Shown here piece after piece: positions 1 through 11,459 of a stretch of DNA of 64,000 nucleotides (position 1 is the first letter of the stretch; each line of letters begins with the position of its first letter). The position numbers and the translations under genes were made by a program. This stretch comes from Daucus carota subsp. sativus. Taxonomy: Eukaryota; Streptophyta; Magnoliopsida; Apiales; Apiaceae. The stretch spans positions 38,288,390 through 38,352,389 of the forward strand of contig NC_030384.2 of NCBI RefSeq assembly GCF_001625215.2. The letters are read 5' to 3'. The notes under the pieces are model-generated. The model made no database searches. It was not told the DNA's origin and was given only the letters and a program-made list of their open reading frames with translations.

Positions 1-92
1 TTCTCAGCATATTTTACGAACTATATTTTATCTTTTGTTTAAATTCCGTCCATCATACTTAATGCATATTCATCTCTCTATTCATTTATCAG

Positions 93-2444
93 AGACCGGT
101 TCAAACTCTTAGTGGTGGTCAGAAACAAAGAGTTGCAATTGCTGGTGCCCTGGCAGAGGAGTGCAAAGTTTTGTTACTAGATGAGCTCACAACATTCTTG
201 GATGAAACTGATCAGGTACTTAACTAATTGCAGTGACTTGTATCTTGTTCTTGTGTATACATAGTTCTGATAAATTGCAAGTGGACTTGTGGTCTTTTTA
301 GGTGTTGTGGCTGCTTTCTTACACCCTAAAACACATAAATCATAACAAAAGGAAGATAGAACTAACTTATAAAGGAAAAAATTCGAAGACCAACTGCATA
401 TATAGAACAAAATGAACAGGAATGAAAAATATGTCATTTGTTTTATCCAAACAGAATTATGAACGAACACCAAAACAATTTTGGTAAGATTTATAAAATT
501 GCATGAAGTAAAATATGATATGCATTAATTATATCATGTCTGTTTGAAATCTAGGAAGCATGGGTGCGGGTGATATGGGAATATAGGACTTTCGCAAATT
601 TAAAAATATAGGACTCAGGTGCTGGGGAATTCAATACATATTAAAATAATAAACATAGTCAAATGAATAAGTTCATTTCCTTAATAATTTATATAATAAT
701 TACTCGATATCACAGATGATGCATTATAAAGTATTTATGTGATGAAGTGATTACGTACTTGCTTGATTAATTAATTAATTAACAAGAATCCTGTGCGCTG
801 TGCAGTGGATGAGAAAAGAATCCCTGCTTCCTACTTTAAAAGGACCTAGATTGTTAATTCTAAATTATGTTTGCGCCGAAAACAAGAGGCTTTTCCACCA
901 CTGTAATTGTTAATCCATAAAAATTTTAGAAACGAAGGTCTATTGCCTAGCAGCAATAGGTGAAATGAGTTTTTCTGGTTCTCTCCTTAATGGTCTCAGC
1001 TCTGCATAAAGGGATTATTCTTGTTCAGAGTTACTAATCATTTTACTAATCATTTTTTAAGTCATCACAAAAAAAGGGAAGCCATGTAGAGACTGGAGTG
1101 GCTAAAATGATTACAGCAATCTTATCGCGAAAGAGCACTTCAGATTTCTATTTTCAATTCCAGTTATACAAGCTCCTGTCTTGTCTTATATGGCAGAATC
1201 AGAGTCTTCATTAAATATTTTTTTGTCAAGTATTGTTAAATAAGATTTCTGTTTGTCACTTGATTGCCTTATCCTTCTATCAATTATCAGTGCCATGTAT
1301 TTCACTAGTGCTGATCTTTCGGGTCTACTATGGTGATCTCATGCTTTTGGTGCAGGTTCTTTTGTCTTTATTAGGTGATTGTAGTTTGAAAGAGAATACC
1401 CCTTTCTATCTTGACTATTTGTACCCCTATAAACTAAATTAACTGTGTAGCTAATCCCAAATAGAAGACCACCATTCAAGATGAAAAGGTTATAGTGCTT
1501 TCAAATTCAAAGACTAGGGTTGCCAAGTGTCTTCTAGTATAGGATCCCAAGGACATGGGGCAAGGTTGAATATATGAGAATTGTTTTCCGTAATGTTTCA
1601 GGCAATTTGGATATATCTCTGTTAAAATATATTGATATGAGTAGTTGTGTTAAATCTCCTTGTTCAAGTTGGCATTTTACTTATTTTAAAGATAATATAT
1701 GCGAGATTAATAGCTTCCGAGAGAAGACCTGATCTACAAATACATGGGGTCTAGGTGCATATGTCCACTAGGACACCTTGTACATGTCTACATATCATTA
1801 AGCCTCCTTTCAAGCATCCAGACATCCAGCATAGCCTTTTTCGACAATGCAGATATAATATTGAATTCTAGATGTTGCAGTTTGTAACATATCATTTGAC
1901 TATTTGAGGTCACCTTTTCTGGCTAAATGTTGCTTACGTAATTAGATATTTTCATAGCTAAAAATAAAGATCTGTCACCTGTAGCATGTCTGCGCACTAT
2001 AAACGGGTTTCCACCGTGAGGACCGAGCTCAAAGAAGCCAATAATAGTTACTGCTCGGCTTACTAAGATGACTTCAAAGTTCCTCCAACTGAAATTATTC
2101 AAAGTGAAACATAGAATCTGTTGTCTTGTGAAATAAATCTATTGTCTATTACTCTGTTCTTATACCTTGCTTTGATACTCTCTTCCTGCACTCCTAGAAC
2201 GTAATGAATGTGCTATTATTTTTTTGGTGACTAGATTGGAGTAATTAAAGCAGTGAAGAAGTCTCTAGCCAGTTCTGACGATGTTACAGCGTTATGGGTA
2301 ACACATCGCTTGGAAGAACTTGAATATGCAGATGGTGCTGTTTATATGGAAGATGGAAGAGTAATCATGCACGGAGATGCTTCAACCATAATGGAGTTTA
2401 TTGAAGATAGGAAAAATTCCTATATCCGCAAAATTAACGCCTGA
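93..2444 (+). CDS. ABCI10: ABCI10-type chloroplast ABC ATPase (3' part only)
   Basis: Only the last two exons lie in the window: 93-215 (acceptor after TTTATCAG, donor CAG|GTACTT) and 2235-2444, ending in TGA; both stay in one frame across a 2-kb intron. The first exon holds the ABC signature [15 protein letters not shown] and a Walker B segment [12 protein letters not shown]. The second carries the H-loop region [10 protein letters not shown] and the usual ATPase end [13 protein letters not shown]. From family knowledge this matches the prokaryote-like non-intrinsic ATPase ABCI10 (NAP13), which works in the plastid envelope as part of an ECF-like transporter with ABCI11/ABCI12. Unusually, Walker B reads D-E-L rather than the common D-E-P; I believe other ABCI10 proteins share this. 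The Walker A exon(s) and transit peptide lie upstream of the window. Confidence 0.8.
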
Positions 2445-3081
2445 TAGAATATAATGCCATTTGACAGCCAAATATCATTGTTCATGGTAGAAAAATAAGA
2501 TAGTTTATCAAGTAATTAAAGTTGCGACTATCTTTTCAGCTGCAGTAGAACATGTTTATGTTGTAGTGAGCAGTGAGCTTGGGGTAATGTAATGTACTGT
2601 ACTATTTGGAATGTATATTTTTTTTCGATAGAACCTGACAAGTGAAATCCAAGATATTCCTCCATACGAAGGGAAGAAGTTTCATTCAGTGCGAAAATAT
2701 ATTATAAATATTAATAAGTGAAAAGAAAATTTCTTTTCAACAATCTTTTTACGAACAAAACCTATAACAATAAATCGAAACAAAAAAAAAAAAAGAAAGG
2801 AAAAAAAGAGAAAAAGATTATTAGTAAATCAAAAAATTAAGAATGCTATAAAAATTCTTATTTTTTTAAATATAATAAAAACACTTAAACAAAAATAATC
2901 GAAACGGTAAAGATTTTCTTATGAAATCCAAGCAAAAAATTGAGAAAATTTTACTATAAATTTGATCAATTTGAATGGAAATAACCTTTTTACAGAAAAA
3001 TAAAATAAAATTGACCATCACAAAAGAGGTTTCGTAGTTGATACACTCAATCAGGTCTGTGCAGAGTTGAAACAAGAAAAG
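2445..3081. other. Intergenic, ABCI10 3' flank and PEN-2 5' flank
   Basis: This short gap holds the 3' untranslated region of the ABCI10-like gene and the leader and promoter of the PEN-2 gene. It is A-rich on the + strand (long purine run at 2779-2820), with no coding signal and no repeat I can define. Confidence 0.5.
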
Positions 3082-5344
3082 ATGGAAAGACCCAGAGAAG
3101 TTGAGGTTGAGAACAACAATAACAATCCATCATCATCAGCTTCGGCGTTGATAGGTGGTGGCGTGAGACAACAATGGCCCACAATCGACGGCCCATTGGG
3201 TTTATCAGAGAGTGATTCACTCTGGTATGCTCGTAATTTCTTCATCTTCGGATTCTTTTTGCTACCCCTTTTGTGGGGTGTCAATTGTTACTTGTTCTGG
3301 CCTGTTCTCCGACGCTCCACCTCTTTTCCCCATCTCCGGCCCTGTAAGTACATCTCTATGTAATATATTTTATGTGGGTTGCTTGTTCTTTTTTGTCATT
3401 GTTGTTCTTTGATCTTGTTTGATGTCTATATTTACCAGTTGGCTTTTTTTTTAAGGAATTTTTTGTGATTAATTGAGTTCTTGATGTATTCTGATTTTGA
3501 TGGCTGTTCTTGTCGTTGCTCCATGTTTTCTACTTTTGGGTTTTGTGAGAGGACTAACCCTGTTTGTTTATCAGTTTGGCTTGTAAATTTACGTCTCTCT
3601 CTCTTACGGGTAATATAGATGTGTGAGTGTGTTAATGCGGCTGCTTTTTAGTGCCGTGATGCTGGCAAAATTTTAGGATGGATATGGTTGATCCACTCAA
3701 TTGAAAGTTATAACACCTGGGAGATCATAAATGTGTATTTGTTATTAAAATGGGAAAAAGATAAACCTGATTTCTGGCTTTCGACAAAATCGTCGATAAA
3801 AATCGCGGAAGCCTTTACAGTCATATCTTGACGTGCTAAAAAGTTTGTTACTCTGACTTCGTATCAATGCCAGCTTTGCTTCACTATGTCTCGATTTCCC
3901 AATTCAGGACATAGTTCACCCTCATTCATAACAACTCCTAAGATACCAAAACAAGTCTTGTCTGGTTATCAATCTCTCTTTATTTCATTTAATTGATGAA
4001 GAAGATTTACATTTCTCTTAGGATTATTGTGTTACATATTTTGAGTCGAAACCTTTTTAAAACGTGATACAGAGAAAAACCAATTTCACGATTAAAATCT
4101 GTGAGACTAGTTATATTTGATTAAGAGAATATGATTAATAAGGCTAACATTGCAGTATAATATCTTTCCCGCTAAAGTTTAATAGTATGAGATAAAAATA
4201 AATTTGCTGATGGAAGGAAAGCTCCGCCAAGACCAAAGGCATGACACTCGTCAAGGATAAACACAAAACCTAAATAAGCAACAGGCTGTGATATGATTAA
4301 CTAAGGACGGACAGAGTAAAGCCAACATTCCATTTCCTTTTCATAACCTTTAAACTTATTTTAATAGATATTTGATGGTGTGAATACAATGGGCAGCTAA
4401 AGCTGAAGCATTTAGACCAATCCTCATGGTGATGATGCTTATACAGATATCACTAGGTTGTATAGGAGTCAACTTGAAGCAGAAGCACATTAATAGTGCT
4501 CCTGATGACCTGGGAGTGTGGAGTACAAATCCGAATTTGTTTTCAGAACGATGAAGAGAAAACTCCCATTTTTGACCTTCTCTGGTCACCAAAAATTTTC
4601 TCCAATGTAATCAGGCGTCATTCTCATAAATGTGCTAAAGTTAAGGTTTGAAGTTGGGGTTTCAGTTGTAAATTGGCTATAAAAAGAAAGTCAAAATCAT
4701 ATATAGGCCAATATTGTAGCATATATCACAACACACCTACTAGTAGTTAATTACCCATTTTAATATCATTAAATGGTGAAATATTGTTTCCTGTGAGGAT
4801 GCCAATATGGGATTGTGATTGCAAAAAGTATCTGGTATTTCTGTTAAATTAATTTTTAATTATAACATTTCAAATTTTGTTTTGGGGCTGAAGGGAGAAG
4901 TCTTTTTTCTTTCCATGGTACCATTTGTATAAAACATGTGGAGATGATGTTAAAAAATGCTTCATGAGTACATTAAATTAATAAAACCAAAAGTTTTAAG
5001 ATGCTGTCCAGGAGTATTGGGAAGATGAATGAATGATGGATGTAGAACCCTTACCCTGCATGTTTTTTGGATTCTCTCTGTTGTTTTATAATGTAGGTTC
5101 TGCTTTTTTAAAATCATTTTTTGATAGTTCACATTATGAAATTAGATATATTTATATAATTTGTCTGCAATTTTGTGGTGTAGATATTGTAAGATCGGCA
5201 ATTGCTTTTTCAGTGTTCACAGCAATCCTTGGTTCTTGGGCCATTACTTTTATCGTTGGAGGAGAGCGTCTTTTCGGCCATACCTGGGATGAACTAGTTA
5301 TGTATAATGTTGCTGACAAATATGGTTTGACAGGCTGGATATAA
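3082..5344 (+). CDS. PEN2: Gamma-secretase subunit PEN-2
   Basis: Two exons: 3082-3343 (donor CCT|GTAAGT) and 5184-5344 (acceptor GGTGTAG), split after the first base of a Tyr codon, giving 140 residues, close to the roughly 146 of the Arabidopsis protein. The start is the ATG at 3082; an upstream TTG at 3067 in the same frame is not a plausible start. Diagnostic stretches are WPTIDGPLGL, then a hydrophobic segment FFIFGFFLLPLLWGVNCYLFW, VRSAIAFSVFTAILGSWA (second membrane helix), GGERLFG and MYNVADKYGLTG. PEN-2 is the small membrane subunit needed for presenilin endoproteolysis in the gamma-secretase complex; in plants it sits in endomembranes. The N-terminus is a poorly conserved Asn/Ser-rich cytosolic tail. 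The 1840-bp intron contains nothing I recognise. Confidence 0.93.
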
Positions 5345-6657
5345 GCTGTAGACTTTGTTGTATTTCTGATGATTTTTTAACAGTATGTGAAAATTTGAAA
5401 CAATGGATGATGTACGGAGTTGCAGTAGCTTAGTAGCTTCAACAGATGATTTTGCTATTGCTATTTAGTCCGTGTTTACTGTATTGTGATAAAGTGAAGA
5501 TAAGATGTCTTTAACATACAAGTATGGTACAATATTCTGCAGTAACTATGTCCTAGTAGTAGATCAGGATTGATTAGGTGTACTGTGTGTCCTTGGTATT
5601 GAATGGGCGTGGAACTAGGGTTATGTTGATCGACTTGCAGAACTTATGTTTCTTAAAGGCGCAAGTTTCTCTTGACCTGGCACCCTTTAATGTTAGTGTT
5701 TGGCTTACTCCATTTCTGGAAACTAGAGTATGTGCTTCTGACGTTGCTTCTTGTTTCAATTCATCTCTCCTAATATAGCATGTGCGCATACAATAATGAA
5801 AATAATGCTGAATGTTTGATGTTACATGAGAAAGTAGTGAAAACTTGTAACACAAAAATTATCAGTCTGAAAATAATGCTGAATGTTTGATGTTACATGA
5901 GAAAGTAGTGAAAACTTGTAACACAAAAATTATCAGTATTTGATACGAGGTTCCATGTAGGGCTGGAACCTAGGGCTGTTCTGTATCTTAAGACTTTTCT
6001 TTTAATATTATATGTTAAACATGATTTAGTTGAAAACCGAACCTAGTTGAAATTCAAAGAATCATTTTTCTTCGTACCTTTCAAAAAAACTTATTAGTAG
6101 TATTATAAAATAGATCATTTTGAAAATGAAAAAACAACTGATTATTTTTTCTTTGACCAAGACCACAGTTCTTTCCCTCCTTTTTTTTTTCTAATAACAA
6201 AAATGCTATGCTATTTTTAGGACTATGCGAGAGGAGGTGCTAAATTGGATACAAAATAATACTCATTTGTCATATTATTATTGATTTTAGTTTAAATAAT
6301 AAAAATAAACCCTCATATTAATCTTCTCAATCAAATCACTCCCAACTAAAACGTAATTTTTTATAACATTCTTTTTATGTATTTTAAATATTTTTTCAAA
6401 AACACACTAAAATTTTAGAAAGTTATTTAATGTATTATATGTAGTGTACAATGACAAACTTGTCTGCAATTCCTAAAATACCTCGGCCGTTAAAGGATAG
6501 CATGCATGTGTATATATGTATTCACAATGGCTGGTCATAATAATTTCAATGGCGATCAGGCTTTATAGCATTGGTGAAATGCAATTTTATTGTCCTTGAA
6601 TCAAAATCTGTATAAGGCAAATACATATACATAGAGATTAGAGAGAAACAGAGAGGG
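5345..6657. other. Intergenic between PEN-2 and RABC genes
   Basis: Contains the PEN-2 3' untranslated region, a perfect 71-bp tandem duplication (separate entry), and the AT-rich promoter side of the RABC gene. Short open frames around 5574-5855 on both strands overlap the duplication's first copy and have no family features. I see no other gene. Confidence 0.5.
5797..5937. repeat. 71-bp perfect tandem duplication
   Basis: A unit beginning TGAAAATAATGCTGAATGTT at 5797 recurs at 5868, a 71-bp period. The two copies match over the 70 bases I can compare and diverge immediately after (C versus A). This is a young segmental tandem duplication in non-coding DNA. Confidence 0.92.
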
Positions 6658-9600
6658 ATGGAGCCTTCATCGGATACAGAATTTGATTACCTGTTTAAGG
6701 TGTTGTTGATTGGTGATTCTGGCGTCGGAAAGAGCAGCATTCTTCTCTCTTTTACCTTGAACACTTTCGATGATCTTAATCCCACCATTGGTATATACAG
6801 AACATCCCTTTTGATTTTGTTGAAATTTTTTAATTTTTTTTCGGATTTATATTCAATGATATTCGCTTTAGAGTTTGATTTTAATTCTTGCCATGATTCA
6901 GACTTTACATAGTATTGTATTTGTCTAATTTTATGGAAAAAATTTAGAGTCAATAATTATTGTCAAGTTTGATCATATTTGATGTCTTGTCGAGCATCAT
7001 CTGATAATATGTTATGCCACTTATTCTTTCTCAATTCAAAATATGTTACAGAGTTATGCATTATTAAAAATTGATTCAATTTTATATGTTATTGGATTTT
7101 GTTGTTTTGCAAATTGTTCCGAAAGATTGTATTGATTATTTATTAAACCAACTAGGATCACAGTAATATGAACCATATGAACACATGCATATACTATGTT
7201 TGATGTATGTGTTGTGTTTAACAGCTCCAAACTCGTCTTTGTCTCATTTTGATACAGTAGTGGTGCGCGTTCATGTTGAAACTGATAAGTTTTAATGTTT
7301 ATAAATAGATGTTTTTCTGCTTCAATTTTAATTTCTGTTTTGCCAGCTTGCAAAATCTTACTTGAAATTGTCGATTTTGTGGAATTGGGAATTCGAATTG
7401 TGGTGTTTATCCAACTATATATTCGCAGCAACCAGTTTTGAGTTGAGAACAGTTTGCTGGCTTCAGATCTTACCGAGTAGTATTGCTTATTTTGTGCTTT
7501 TTAAGTATTTAATATTTATATCTTCCTATTCTTCCATATCCGCAGGTGTTGATTTCAAGGTAAAGTATTTTCAAGTTGGGGGAAAGAAAATAAAACTTGC
7601 AATATGGGATACAGGTGATTTAATTTCTGATGATGTTTTTAGATTCCCTTAAAGTTTGTAGGCATTTTCATTGTCTTTCAACTTCTTATATAATTTCATA
7701 TGATGGTAATAGAGTCAGTACCTCAGTAGCTTCGCTCTCACTATGGTAATAATGATCATAAACCGATCCTGTAGCTATTATGATTTCAATGAAGAACTTG
7801 TTCTATCTAATTGTGTTTCACTTCTGCATCATAGAGAAGGATTTACGGCTTTTAATTGATCTAAATGCTTATAATGCAGCTGGGCAGGAGAGATTCAGAA
7901 CACTGACAAGCTCATATTACAGAGGAGCACAGGGTATCATTATGGGTAACTTCTCGATTATTTACCTTCTACTGCTTGCTTTCTTTTGGGATAACCATTA
8001 GAGAGAAGTTAACACAATTCTCCAAGCAGTTTCATCTTTTTGCTTTCGGTGCAATGTCCACTATTACATACTTTGCAGAACTGTGATGTACCTTTTTGGC
8101 GCATGAAGACTTAAATTCAAAACATCACTGTTATAGCAAGTTTTACATCTGTACCGAGTATTTTAAAGATATCTGCTTGCTGAAGATTGTCTCAGTTTAA
8201 AAGACGTATTACCTTTAGTAATGGGGATGCTGGATATAGATCTGTAGGAAGTAGTAATTGTTAAACATCATGACACAGATATATGCTTCACCTGAAAATA
8301 ACAATATATCCAATACTGATCCAGGTGAAAGGTGAAAAAATGATAAATCATAAAAGATACTCTACTGCTATTTTTAATTGCCAAATGGGCTGTATTGCAA
8401 ATTTTTGCAGAAACAAAAAAATCTAATCATAACCTGGGAACTGGTATTAGATGAAGTATATGATGGGATGAGCTCAGTTCTCGGGTGTTATAGTCTTCAT
8501 TGATATCACTGCCTGGCTTCTTTGTCATACAAATTTTGATATCAACGGTGTGCTGTGTATAGTTATAATTTGTCCCATTTGCTTGTAACTGTTGCAGTGT
8601 ATGATGTGACAAGGCGAGATACATTTACCAATCTTTCTGAAGTATGGTCCAAAGAGATTGAACTCTACTCAACTAACCAAGATTGCATAAGGATGCTTGT
8701 TGGAAACAAAGTTGACAGGGTAATATTCAGGCAGACAAGCCCAATCCTCAATTTTTGGCACATTGGATAGTTCACAGTTGGTTGAGATTTCCCAAATAAA
8801 TTTTGATAATACATGCTATCAGATGGCAAAACATCTCTCTTGTCATCCTTGTAATCCTTACAGATGTTCAGGCATCAAGTCATTGACATAGACATGGGTT
8901 TAAATTTACTGGATGAAGATATAGAAAAGAAGTTATACAAAGTCTGATGGCTAAACCAAATGTTAGAAATTACAAGTAAAAAATCTAGGAACAGGGACAG
9001 AGTCACTGTTGGTATGGAAAAAGCGGATTCCCCCCTTTTTTAGAATAAAATATTCTAGGGCAGGAAGGCATTTGCTTCATGCATTAGCTTTCTACTCGTA
9101 GTGTTTACTGCTACATCTAGTGACTGCTGGTGCATAGAGATCCCTTCCTAAATGTATAATGCTTAGTCTGGACTTTACCAACAGAAATAAGAATTGAATG
9201 GTTCTCTGACACTTCTCGAGTGATTTGAATTAAAGATACATCGATCATCCAAAGTTTTAAAGTATCAAATATTGTCTAAGTGTTTGTAGCTTCAGAAGTT
9301 GAAAACTTCAACATTATATACTCGTTTTTATGTCTTATAAAAAGTTTGTAGGGAATCTGCCCCCTGTATATAAGTAAATCTGATGTAGATGATTCTCTAT
9401 TTGCAATCTGTTTCAGTATAATGTGTAAAGAAGTTGAGGTAGATATCGACTTAACTAATAGTACTTGCTGAAGTATTTAATTAGCAATTGTCAGTTATTT
9501 GTTTGTAATATGTAATTTTAGTGCAAATCTCATCTTCTTTTGTCCTTTTAGGAAAATGAAAGGGTTGTGACCAAGAAAGAAGGAAGAGAATTTGCGAAGG

Positions 9601-10492
9601 AACATGGATGCTTATTCATCGAGTGCAGTGCAAAAACACGAGATAATGTAGAGAAGTGCTTCGAAGAGCTTGTATTAAAGGTACCCGAAATCCTTTTCAT
9701 ACACACACACACTCTCTTGTTTTAGGTTGGTAATCTTTTACCCTGTCTACCATATATATGAACTGAAATTATGCATACAGCTGTATGTATGATCGTCTAG
9801 TAATTCTTACGTATTCCAGATATATCCAAAAACCTGATTCCAGAAATAGAGGCATAATTAATGTAACAAACATTAGTTAAGCTTTCCTCAAACCCTTATA
9901 ATTGACCACAGTTTGTGCGTAGGTAAAACAAGTAAAATATATATGGCATTAGCACTTGACTAGGACAAACCAGCTTATATTTACAAAGTTTCCTCCCATG
10001 ATATAAGTTACTAAGTTACTACCCTTGATCACTCATATCCCCCCCCCCCCCCCCCCCCCCAAATATTCTGCATTTCCCTACTAAAATGGAATCAGTACTG
10101 ACATTGCGTTAAGCATCCAGAATTGTGCTTAAAAGACACGATCTTTAACTACTTCAGCAAGAAAATTGTGCAGGTGTTTGTTACATGCAACAAATTGTCA
10201 TATGGATCCCGAACAAACAGCCTCCATATATTTTCTTTTACCATATCGATCCTTTATTACTTTAATACGGTTATAGCAGTGGTAGTCCTTCATAGTGAAT
10301 TTTTGGAGCTTATTGTGTTTCAAAGCTGCATTTACATGGAACTATAGTGAATTTGGCATTTAACGGAAATTTAATGATATACAGATATTAGAAACACCCA
10401 GTCTTTTAGAGGACAGCTCCAAAGCTATCAAAAGGCCTATGCTTCAAGGGAGCCAACTACAAACTAATACTTCAACAAGCAGTTGCTGCTGA
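6658..10492 (+). CDS. RABC1: Rab18/RABC-type small GTPase
   Basis: Six exons: 6658-6790, 7546-7614, 7880-7945, 8598-8719, 9552-9680 and 10385-10492, all with GT-AG borders and matching phases, giving 208 residues. All Rab G-motifs are visible: P-loop GDSGVGKSS, switch I threonine in NPTIG, WDTAGQE, NKVD and CSAK. The C-terminus ends SSCC, a double-cysteine geranylgeranylation signal. Segments [16 protein letters not shown] and ELYSTNQDC are typical of plant RABC (Rab18 class) proteins, which are linked to ER and lipid-droplet traffic. RABC1 is favoured over RABC2 only from remembered sequence. Intron 5 (9681-10384) carries a 22-base poly-C run. Confidence in the family is very high; in the subclass moderate. 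Confidence 0.93.
10039..10060 (+). repeat. Poly-C homopolymer (22 bases)
   Basis: Twenty-two consecutive C residues lie inside intron 5 of the RABC gene. Runs of C this long are rare in AT-rich plant introns and are prone to length error in sequencing and assembly. Confidence 0.9.
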
Positions 10493-11295
10493 GCAATGAA
10501 CTCTTGTTGTGTACTAATCTTTGTGAAGAAATGCATTTTTGTTGTAGTTAGTTGTTGCTTTATAATTTGTAGAAGCATAACTGTTTCTCAATAAGTTTAT
10601 CAATCTGCCCTGTATTGCCTAAACACATTTACCGAATGTTTTAAGATTATTGTAAAATATATCGAATGTTTTAAGATTGCTGTAAACACTTCTTTGTTTC
10701 CTTTTATGATCATATTTTACGGAGCACAGGTAACTATTATCAAGATTTGATTATTTTTAATTTTTGAGCATTTGCCCGAATTTGAGATAATTTCAACAAG
10801 GAGATATCATAGGTAAATTAGATGAGAAGATTTTTTAATCTTTTATTTTATCGGTTTTCGTATAAACATACTTGATTTTAATAATTACTCACCTAAGTTA
10901 AGATGAATACGAAGACTTTCTAATGTAAATGCAAGGAAGGAGGCATACATGTTGTTTGTAGGATTTGTTTCAATATAGTTCTGTGGAGTACTTACGAGCA
11001 GTTTTCATTATGATTAATTATAAATAAATTTGTGAAAATACTCACGTTCCAAACTTATTTTCGGTCGAAGTCGAAATATGATTACAATTTCAGCCGAAAG
11101 CAGTTGATTTCCATATTACTGGAATTGTAAACAAGATTGCATATATAATTATACCGTATTTAAAAATAAATAAGTTTCAATTCAAATATTTTTAGAAAAA
11201 TATAAAAATGAAAGAAAACAAACAAACTCATACACGCACACTCAGCACATAAAAGGAAGGCAGTCCACCCCCGGCATTGTCATCAAATCAAGAAA
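10493..11295. other. Intergenic, RABC 3' flank and TPR gene promoter
   Basis: AT-rich, no coding signal. The near-identical words TCGAATGTTTTAAGATTG/TACCGAATGTTTTAAGATT recur around 10630-10680. The last 100 bases are the likely leader of the lumen TPR gene. Confidence 0.45.
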
Positions 11296-11402
11296 ATGGG
11301 TGCCTCCGCAGCACCCATTTCTCATCTTCTTCCCTCCGCCTTAAACCCCAAAACCCCTTTTTTTATTTTATCCAAAAAGCTCTGCCAAACAACCCCTAGA
11401 AT

Positions 11403-11459
<57 letters not shown>

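Noticed and set aside
177-473. 98-codon minus-strand frame in the ABCI10 intron
   Set aside because: It overlaps an exon on the other strand and continues into intron sequence; no conserved motif.
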